Below are positions 62,401 through 64,000 of a stretch of DNA of 64,000 nucleotides, one piece after another. Origin of the DNA: Bolinopsis microptera (lineage: Eukaryota > Ctenophora > Tentaculata > Lobata > Bolinopsidae); contig NC_087074.1 of the NCBI RefSeq assembly GCF_026151205.1, positions 6,448,001 to 6,512,000 on the forward strand, written 5' to 3'. Made by a program: the position numbers and the translations under genes. Position 1 is the stretch's first letter, and the number at the start of each line of letters is the position of its first letter. The notes under the pieces were generated by a model. It ran no database searches. It was not told the origin of the DNA and was given only the letters and a program-made list of their open reading frames with translations.

Positions 62401-62718
62401 TTTTTGAAGCGTATGTACAGCGAAAGAGTGGTTTAATGCATTCCCAATCAAACCTTTAATTTAATCATTTGATATATTGACCTAACTCTGAACCTAACAG
62501 ACCAAACTTCACTCTAACCTGAATTCCAAATAAAATAAAACCTCAATAAAATAAAATAAAACCTCACATATCTAACTGTAGTTCCCACACAGCCAGTAGG
62601 TATGAAGAAGTTCGACAATTCTCTGGAGAGGACTATAGAAGAGAGACTGAACCTGGAACTATTTCTCTACATTCCAGTTGTTTCTATCCGTACTTTACAG
62701 GGTGGTGGAGATCTTCAG
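28718..62718 (+). CDS. BLTP1: BLTP1/KIAA1109 (tweek/Csf1-type) bridge-like lipid transfer protein, first 39 exons
   Basis: Exons: 28718-28865, 29143-29221, 29335-29399, 31770-31857, 32082-32177, 32299-32380, 32518-32607, 32712-32802, 32916-33008, 33738-33898, 34139-34246, 34403-34573, 34787-34916, 35109-35264, 35524-35621, 35767-35925, 36142-36297, 36656-36829, 37091-37204, 37423-37603, 37774-37913, 38105-38241, 38480-38701, 38841-39005, 42159-42346, 42520-42654, 42764-42929, 43058-43160, 43321-43468, 56619-56753, 56975-57061, 57304-57459, 57601-57692, 59228-59356, 59525-59620, 59807-59946, 60164-60316, 61672-61822, 62593-62718. Total 5,109 nt, 1,703 codons, all in phase: about the first third of the roughly 5,000-aa family. 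The protein forms a hydrophobic groove carrying lipids at ER contact sites. Seen: N-terminal membrane segment (residues 3-23, then FYNSR), GPWLDRQRDILYKFFFPYDY, FVPYVWRF, QHNWVDC, CGCVGG, and YIETAEVYYRNLHPAAV. Residues of exons 26-36 are Ser/charged linker. The 3' part is off the right edge. Confidence 0.95.
29831..30575. mobile_element. 745-bp inverted-terminal element, ends CAGGGTGGGCC, TA target site
   Basis: The ends CAGGGTGGGCCATAAATCAG and TTGGCCCACCCTG are inverted, with the match continuing through GTACCCATACGTTGG. TA flanks both ends. The interior has no transposase frame. It lies in BLTP1 intron 3. A lone right-end-like sequence at about 30880-30912 (CTTGTGGCCCACCCTG) shows a second, broken relative next to it. 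Confidence 0.8.
30880..30912. mobile_element. Solo terminal sequence of the CAGGGTGGGCC family
   Basis: It matches the right end of the 29831-30575 element (GAACGT...CACTGACTTGTGGCCCACCCTG) without a facing left end nearby. Probably a truncated copy. Confidence 0.6.
30913..31769. other. BLTP1 intron 3, no gene recognised
   Basis: No family resemblance in the short frames. Near 31490-31530 there are two GTCACGTGAC palindromes about 25 bp apart, the same core as in the BLTP1 upstream region. Confidence 0.4.
33001..33553 (+). repeat. 32-bp minisatellite that copies the exon-9 end and 5' splice site, about 18 copies
   Basis: The unit runs ACATTCAGGACATGCCTG|GTTAGTTATTTAGT (bar marks the exon 9/intron 9 border, 33008/33009). 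The first copy is the real exon end. Copies recur every 32 bp to 33545, exactly in period, and only the last two have changes in CATGCCTGG. Each copy holds the last 18 exon bases and a GTTAGT donor. In the BLTP1 frame the first donor reads GGT TAG, so use of any later donor would bring in a stop. Confidence 0.95.
34735..34786 (+). repeat. About 26-bp repeat ending at the BLTP1 exon-13 acceptor
   Basis: CACTATAAA(A/T)GCACGTATTTC is repeated, the last copy ending in the real acceptor TTTCAG at 34786. A weaker third copy (GCACGTACTCCTGC) lies before them. Confidence 0.75.
36295..36519 (+). repeat. 25-bp minisatellite that copies the exon-17 5' splice site, 9 copies
   Basis: The unit is GAG|GTATGTTAACTATTTACTTTTT. 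The first copy is the real exon 17 end (GAG to 36297) and donor GTATGT. Eight more copies follow at a period of 25 bp, with only single-base differences. Confidence 0.95.
39108..39229 (-). repeat. Fragment of a dispersed repeat (also at 50865-51247)
   Basis: The segment CCGCACCTACCCAAAACT followed by TTTTTATGTGCGAC is the reverse complement, with changes, of 51190-51240. It abuts the broken end of the LINE ORF1 copy at 39230. Confidence 0.65.
39230..39997 (-). mobile_element. LINE ORF1 copy A, 3'-truncated, with 5' leader
   Basis: An open frame from an ATG at 39934 encodes a coiled-coil plus RRM-like ORF1 protein typical of CR1/L2-type non-LTR elements (EEDRSKNLIVFGLKEEE, then IRPVKITVPSSTAV). 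It is about 85% similar to copy B by eye and loses similarity at 39230, after the QILI stretch; the end of ORF1 is missing. The leader GTACATTACTATACAAGTAC before the ATG is shared with copy B. It lies in BLTP1 intron 24, antisense. Confidence 0.8.
40449..41425 (-). mobile_element. LINE ORF1 copy B, full-length ORF1 (303 aa) with 5' leader
   Basis: An ATG at 41360 opens an uninterrupted frame to a stop at 40449. It has an acidic N-terminal domain, a coiled coil (about residues 85-130, rich in Lys/Gln/Glu), then an RRM-like core with RSKNLIVFGLKEEEGEQL. A C-terminal domain with ICPDRSSEERATRKHL and HYIRYGKV follows, the usual end of CR1/L2-like ORF1 proteins that bind the element RNA. No ORF2 follows downstream, so it cannot move alone. 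The intact frame suggests a young insertion or selection on the ORF. It lies antisense in BLTP1 intron 24. Confidence 0.8.
41636..41995 (+). repeat. Dispersed repeat copy (related to 50865-51247)
   Basis: Shared words in the same order and orientation as the copy at 50865-51247: AATCTGTTG-GGGATTGCGATC, TGTTCxTTxGCCA, and AACGCCGAATGGTGC (here AACGGCCGATGGTGC). Divergent, so old. The family is unknown; no coding capacity was recognised. Confidence 0.6.
44236..45684 (+). CDS. Pseudokinase-KEN protein 1 (IRE1/RNase L-like), RNase residues intact
   Basis: One uninterrupted 482-aa frame. Residues 8-268 are a protein-kinase fold: glycine loop TGPLMTVVYEG, VAIK-type Lys50, likely helix-C Glu64, catalytic loop HRNLKPSNIL (140-149), DFW at 164-166, WMAPE at 196-200. 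HRD Asp is Asn142 and DFG Gly is Trp166, so it is predicted inactive as a kinase but could still bind nucleotide. Residues 283-410 match the KEN RNase domain of IRE1 and RNase L: W329, then DLLRMVRNFRKH with D361, R367, N368 and H372 at the spacing of RNase L D661/R667/H672. There is no membrane segment, signal peptide or ankyrin repeats, so it is probably a cytosolic RNA-cleaving sensor or effector. The C-tail (from 461) is Gly/Arg/Lys/His-rich. The start at 44236 follows a possible acceptor (CTTCAG). It sits in BLTP1 intron 29, sense strand. Confidence 0.85.
   Translation: MRNQIKIDYIVDIVAEVATGPLMTVVYEGTYAPLQFQGLSKSGSKKVLIKKINSRILSNKVDWETLRYLDHPNVASYTFISQKSRLFSSQTYIVQDYCQNTLQQLGSLFQSNWLSSGVVKNAVKEIAAGLTYLHGKSIVHRNLKPSNILIKPPLDNPSRFIITDFWYTNVRAVPKNNSACCCFKTQVPDNTEIVQWMAPELLNDDSKTTSPMMDMYSFGRILEYLFCQGPLPLCKVDSFLFRLLIQETVRLTPSSRITSRAVLEKHPLVIVPAHKNVTVTADIRIDYIREGYDRIIKLIGNESDRVDMIQLMESKIRSITVNGSLIFPWSGSDEHGSFSHRMYTEMNKHTKRPYNDNSFLDLLRMVRNFRKHPLTGEDNLDLLDEIEDDAISKNFPYIIPFLYICLDCSLDSAFVPSPIFNRSICAEEIEKRCMAGSQVAGPVSAELEREDSGVFLMASSRGGGGPSLRRRGGGRRHKKHHP
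45685..46117. other. 3' flank of pseudokinase-KEN gene 1
   Basis: Spacer with probable 3' UTR; AATAAA-like sequence occurs near 46030. No other feature recognised. Confidence 0.4.
46118..46377. mobile_element. 260-bp MITE, ends CACTCAGTT, TA target site
   Basis: Left end CACTCAGTTCGTTATATAAA and right end TTTATAAAACAAACTGAGTG are inverted, with TA on both sides. The interior repeats GTCTTTAAT/GTCTTTATAAA motifs. No coding capacity. It lies between pseudokinase-KEN genes 1 and 2. Confidence 0.8.
46378..47171. other. 5' flank of pseudokinase-KEN gene 2
   Basis: No additional gene recognised. The start codon at 47172 has an A-rich context (CGAAAATGAGG). The last 120 bp are pyrimidine-rich on the plus strand. 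Confidence 0.4.
47172..48593 (+). CDS. Pseudokinase-KEN protein 2 (IRE1/RNase L-like), RNase residues degraded
   Basis: One intact 473-aa frame, a clear paralogue of the genes at 44236 and 51582. Kinase part: glycine loop GTGPLLTSVYDG, ILIKK lysine, HRNLKPSNVL (147-156), DFW (171-173), WMAPE, then MMDMYSFG. The helix-C Glu position is replaced (VDWWRFQRL instead of VDWETLRYL). The KEN part keeps W335 and D368/R374 (ILDLIRLIRYSKKF), but the Asn after Arg is Tyr375 and the catalytic His is Phe379. It is therefore predicted unable to cleave RNA by the known mechanism. The C-terminus is Ser-rich (HRSSCSRMSPLSESSETW). The frame is open and free of stops, so a non-catalytic partner or decoy is likelier than a dead gene. 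Confidence 0.85.
   Translation: MRKLKVDYVMEFTKKLGTGPLLTSVYDGLYGLDPNKSVKRDDLSKHELKRILIKKINAKIVSAEVDWWRFQRLDHPNVATYIFVREDARLCSSRVFIAQNFCEYTLNHLAQLLNFNWLTGQVIKSAVKDIAEGLNYLHGQTPNPIVHRNLKPSNVLVKPPLALPAGFVLTDFWYSNCKRHPKKSNCCFCCSSVAEEDNPEILRWMAPELISGNNEKSATPMMDMYSFGMILEFLQSQGPLPLDAVDDYLFKLLIQETVRVKPSHRIVSRDIVEFHPLLIGSNQRNVRGVAKARLTYIKEGYSRILKLELNSGRDKLREQIDSKALGIFGSEIYPWNDSAQSTNSFNRTIFQVMNRISQKPFDPNSILDLIRLIRYSKKFLSAVGGGKYNELLNKVASDAFSRSYPHVIPLVYICIDCRLDPSFLPLTVFAERTFENSVENLSRSTDTESHRSSCSRMSPLSESSETWKTSSWN
48594..50348. other. Spacer between pseudokinase-KEN genes 2 and 3
   Basis: AT-rich BLTP1 intron 29 sequence. Short frames only; nothing recognised. Confidence 0.4.
50349..50420. repeat. (AG)n microsatellite
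   Basis: About 35 AG dinucleotides, followed by GTGTGCGAGA repeats to about 50442. Confidence 0.95.
50865..51247 (+). repeat. Dispersed repeat copy upstream of pseudokinase-KEN gene 3
   Basis: Related to 41636-41995 (same orientation) and, at its right end, to 39108-39229 (opposite orientation). The right end carries CCGCACATAAAAAAGTTGTG. Three copies within 13 kb show a family that inserted repeatedly in this gene. Confidence 0.6.
51582..52883 (+). CDS. Pseudokinase-KEN protein 3 (IRE1/RNase L-like), altered RNase site
   Basis: One intact 433-aa frame, paralogous to the genes at 44236 and 47172. Kinase part: GTGPLSTVVFEG, VLVKK lysine, likely helix-C Glu70, HRNLKPTNIL (147-156), DFW (171-173), WMAPE, MMDMFSLG. 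Again HRD is HRN and DFG is DFW. KEN part: W333 and FIDLLKLVSDYKEH, which keeps D360 and H371 but has Ser366 for the catalytic Arg and Asp367 for Asn. RNase activity is therefore doubtful. The C-terminus ends in a short basic run (KKRRQKFRCT). No membrane segment. The third of a sense-oriented tandem row, about 3 kb after gene 2 and tail-to-tail with the lectin-like gene on the minus strand. Confidence 0.85.
   Translation: MPHQININYVTNYSNQLGTGPLSTVVFEGVYGVSTSLFGAVFMKKFKEKPKRVLVKKINSKIVSEKVDWEILRSLEHPNVASYIYICERSNFFFSSTFIIQDFCEHTLEHFVPQLGFNRVVNIPVFKNAVKEIVRGLHYLHSRSIVHRNLKPTNILVKPPLANPSRFILTDFWYTDNRQVPEHNFWCFRFKKPLSDDHDVLKWMAPELVANCGTTATTMMDMFSLGMVLKFMITHGPSCVDYVDGILLELLIQESLSQNPFTRITSGDLLEKHPFLLDVSLRGVAEIADSRLTYVKNAYDEIVKLEAHSGSGSFRKRIESKVRCVAGESMFPWNKLFNKRVLKELIGHPKNRYNPHSFIDLLKLVSDYKEHLPTGSPSDVIRRQVADDAFSRYFPYTIPLAYLCLSCRDMTFLPSLALLENNEKKRRQKFRCT
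52884..53648. other. Spacer; possible 3' end of the lectin-like gene
   Basis: Contains TTGATTGATTGATTGA repeats (52940-52955) and a diverged tandem duplication (53358-53411 and 53429-53480, around TTGATAT-TAAGTTAATGG). A last small exon of the minus-strand lectin-like gene may be here but I could not place it. Confidence 0.4.
53649..54991 (-). CDS. Secreted protein with two F5/8-C-like (lectin-like) domains; 3' end uncertain
   Basis: Exons 54991-54910 (start and signal peptide), 54752-54282 (domain 1) and 54107-53649 (domain 2) join in phase. The N-terminus MNMNLSIKLC followed by QLLLAFLVVTLSQL is a clear signal peptide, so the product is secreted. Each domain exon has the pattern EIT...VTQG...ANAVDKDL...GAGWLKLEF...TYxxHKVVI.RFYTDWY, then DVSVYQGEVKQKSCGTL and a conserved Cys near the end. 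This resembles the galactose-binding-like (F5/8 type C / F-type lectin) fold, used to bind glycans or cell surfaces. One domain per exon with the same phase points to exon duplication. After domain 2 there is a GTAATT donor; without splicing the frame would run 35 aa to a stop at 53545. Antisense in BLTP1 intron 29. Confidence 0.7.
55167..55174 (+). promoter_or_regulatory. TATA-like box without an assigned gene
   Basis: TATAAAAAGGG in the plus strand, 170 bp upstream of the lectin-like gene on the other strand. No open frame follows. Confidence 0.3.
55330..56120 (+). repeat. Duplicated promoter-like cassettes (two copies plus a partial)
   Basis: Two diverged copies, about 55330-55600 and 55765-56120, share in order TCTAGATCTTTAATCTCCTA, an AAGCT(A/C)CCTTCATAA block, TACACTCAGCAG, a TATA box and AGTCAG...TTAGTAA-CGAGA. 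The TATA boxes are TATAAAG at 55507 and TATAAAAG at 56058. A partial third copy of the AAGCTACCTTCA block lies at 55725-55760. No long frame follows either TATA box. Could be promoters of lost members of the local gene cluster or of unspliced RNAs. Confidence 0.5.
57806..59167. mobile_element. 1.36-kb foldback element: near-perfect palindrome with about 660-bp arms
   Basis: The left arm starts in a G-run followed by GACAATGGATATTTTTTTGTG and the right arm is its reverse complement, ending in a C-run. Arms meet at about 58473/58495 with a spacer of only about 22 bp, and by eye identity is above 95%. The flanks are TTAA on both sides (57802-57805, 59168-59171), which fits a TTAA or TA target site. 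The interior has no transposase. It lies in BLTP1 intron 33, so pre-mRNA would fold into a very long hairpin. Confidence 0.9.
59349..59446 (+). repeat. 25-bp repeat that copies the exon-34 5' splice site, about 4 copies
   Basis: The unit is ATACCTCAC|GTTAGTTAATAACTAC, with the exon 34/intron border after CAC (59356). Three diverged copies follow at about 25-bp steps. In two of them the donor GTTAGT has become TTTAGT; the last restores GTTAGT. Confidence 0.85.
60382..61609. mobile_element. 1.23-kb non-autonomous hAT-like element with 8-bp target duplication
   Basis: Ends TAGGCTATCC and GGATAGCCTA are inverted and are flanked by a perfect 8-bp duplication ATTCAATT (60374-60381 and 61610-61617), the hallmark of hAT transposition. 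Subterminal regions repeat TTTATCTAGATAAA and ATCGGTTA motifs at both ends. There is no transposase; the interior is mostly a minisatellite. It is inserted in BLTP1 intron 37, only about 50 bp upstream of the exon 38 acceptor. The perfect duplication implies a recent event. Confidence 0.9.
60595..61065. repeat. About 57-bp minisatellite inside the hAT-like element, about 8 copies
   Basis: The core TTCTCTTCAAAACAGTAGAC recurs about every 57-58 bp, alternating with TTCTTCTCCTGAGAACAGTA. Both halves are themselves similar, so the unit may have grown by internal doubling. Open frames on the minus strand are by-products of the repeat. Confidence 0.85.
61819..62284 (+). repeat. 38-bp minisatellite that copies the exon-38 5' splice site, 13 copies
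   Basis: The unit starts ACAG|GTGATGTGTTCTTATC (bar is the exon 38/intron border, 61822) and recurs every 38 bp from 61819 to 62275. Every copy but one keeps CAG|GTGATG; the copy at 62237 reads CAGATGATG. The last copy runs out in unique intron sequence. Confidence 0.95.
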
Positions 62719-63066
62719 GTACTGTTTAAGTTGTTATTTAGAGCTGTTGTGAAACACAAGGGAATGTTTCGTTTTCTAGTTTTAGTCCAACATTGGGTAA
62801 TACCAAGTGATCAATGATCATTAGCAAGGACGATTCAATTATTTTTAAATTTTACCGAATTAGTCAAATTTTGTCCTCTCAGAAACATCTATTTCCATAT
62901 TCTCAAGTTGTCTCTGAACTTCGAATTGTTTCGCGAGATTTAATTAACGTTGTTTTTTAATTTAAGGTGAGTCTGGAAAATAACAAATAATGAGATTGTC
63001 TAAAGAGTTACAAAATACATATTTCAAAAATATAGAATATTCAATGGCGATCTTAGTTTGATGAGG

Positions 63067-63519
63067 TTACATACCGCAAAGAACATTCTTGGCAAATTCG
63101 ATGAACTTCTGAACCATTTCTCCCATACCTCTTTCCTCAACCTATTGAATGTTTTGGTTAAAATTCAATGATTTATCATTGTAAAGGCACATGGATCCTT
63201 TTTTATGTCAATATTCCATACAAGCAATCCACACAAAAAAGCTTATTGATATTTATACTTCCTGCTCCAGAAATGAATCAGTTGTTGCAAACTATTACAA
63301 AAACTTACAAATTATTTTATTAAATTAAATTAATCAATAAATTCTAACCTCGACTTGTTCATTTTTGCACACGAACATTTTCAGAACTTTAATGGCCATG
63401 CTAACTATAGTAAAAATGGGGATTGGTATGAATGAGGGCATCTCTTCCTCTTCCATCTCCAGAGAGACCACCAGGTCCACGACCAAGACGGCAGCAAACA
63501 GTGAGACGAAAAACTTCAT
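63067..63519 (-). CDS. Small secreted peptide precursor, 81 aa, two exons
   Basis: Exons 63519-63349 and 63141-63067 join in frame (NEQVE then VEERGMG) and end at a TAA. The N-terminus MKFFVSLFAAVLVVDLVVS is a strong signal peptide, followed by an acidic run EMEEEE like a propeptide. The predicted mature part has a hydrophobic/basic helix (FTIVSMAIKVLKMFVCK), an acidic linker and a second amphipathic helix (MVQKFIEFAKNVLCGM). There are two Cys, one per exon, which could pair. No family recognised; the layout is like animal host-defence or secreted signalling peptides, but the role is unknown. A TATA box lies 75-85 bp upstream. Antisense in the last visible BLTP1 intron. Confidence 0.65.
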
Positions 63520-63593
63520 GATGTCGAAATATTGAAGTGAAAGTCTGGATGTGAAAATATTGCTAATATGATGAAGATACAGGAAAATCTGTA

Positions 63594-63604
63594 CCTTTTA
63601 TAAA
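63594..63604 (-). promoter_or_regulatory. TATA box of the small secreted peptide gene
   Basis: Minus strand CTTTATAAAAGG, about 80 bp before the ATG at 63519, leaving room for a start site about 30 bp downstream and a short leader. Good match to a TATA consensus and the right distance. Confidence 0.6.
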
Positions 63605-64000
63605 GCGTCCTCTATACATAGTTTTCGCACCGTGTTTTTGACGTCAAAATTGACAACTTTAAAACCTTTTGTGATCGTTTTTGAATGAAAACAGAAAAGT
63701 AGCAAAATTTTGAGGTGTTAAACGACGACAAAAGAATGAAATTTCACATATTGTGCAAAATGTGACCAGACCGTCAAGCCTAGACGAAGAAATTGACTTG
63801 TTCTGAAACCTGTTATTGGGACAACTTAAAAAATTTCCATTATTTTAGCACCTACTTTATTTTTGGCCTCCAATAAGAATGAAGACAATAATGTGAAAAT
63901 AATGCACGGGTGGCCATCTGTCTATCATATAATATAAAAGTCATGATCAATATTTGAAGCTATACGGTCTATACTTCTATATATCCTCTTCACAAGACAC
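63605..64000. other. Right edge, BLTP1 intron or peptide-gene flank
   Basis: AT-rich sequence with no recognised feature. BLTP1 exon 40 is not visible before the window ends. Confidence 0.4.

Overview
The window looks like nuclear DNA of an invertebrate animal. It is AT-rich, its genes are split by many GT-AG introns, and it holds animal-type genes: DNA2, the giant lipid-transfer protein BLTP1/KIAA1109, NT5C3, a MATE transporter and a C2H2 zinc-finger gene. It also carries LINEs, a tRNA-like SINE candidate and many foldback or terminal-inverted-repeat elements. I see no bacterial operon, CRISPR or plasmid features. The species cannot be named from the sequence; a non-vertebrate, possibly early-branching, animal is my inference.

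Layout. 1-0.9 kb: two exons of a cytosolic 5'-nucleotidase III-like gene (minus), running off the left edge. 2.8-18.2 kb: a complete DNA2 helicase/nuclease gene (minus, 12 exons, 1,075 codons that join in frame). Its 9.3-kb intron 7 contains a MATE transporter on the plus strand, a Ser-rich unknown gene on the minus strand and three foldback/TIR elements. 18.2-21.9 kb: intergenic, with two TIR elements and a long hairpin. 21.9-28.3 kb: a two-exon zinc-finger gene whose 5.1-kb intron holds a LINE, a SINE candidate and a CAGGGTGGCC foldback element. 28.7 kb to beyond the right edge: the first 39 exons (1,703 codons, all in phase) of BLTP1.

BLTP1 introns are crowded. Intron 24 holds two LINE ORF1 copies. 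Intron 29 (13.1 kb) holds three tandem, intronless genes for soluble pseudokinase-KEN proteins related to IRE1 and RNase L, plus a minus-strand secreted gene with two F5/8-C-like (lectin-like) domains. Intron 33 holds a 1.36-kb near-perfect palindrome. Intron 37 holds a hAT-like element with a perfect 8-bp target duplication. The last intron holds a small secreted-peptide gene on the minus strand with a TATA box.

The strongest points for a second look are these. (1) The three pseudokinase-KEN genes: all have HRN and DFW in place of HRD and DFG, but only the first keeps the full set of KEN RNase residues. (2) Tandem minisatellites that start exactly at 5' splice sites (four cases) or cover 3' splice sites (two cases), so that splice-site sequence is copied up to 18 times. 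(3) About a third of the donors I placed have T at +3, often GTTAGT. (4) The giant palindrome in a transcribed intron. (5) The nested secreted peptide.

All exon borders were placed by hand from splice consensus, reading frame and remembered family sequence. No search was run.
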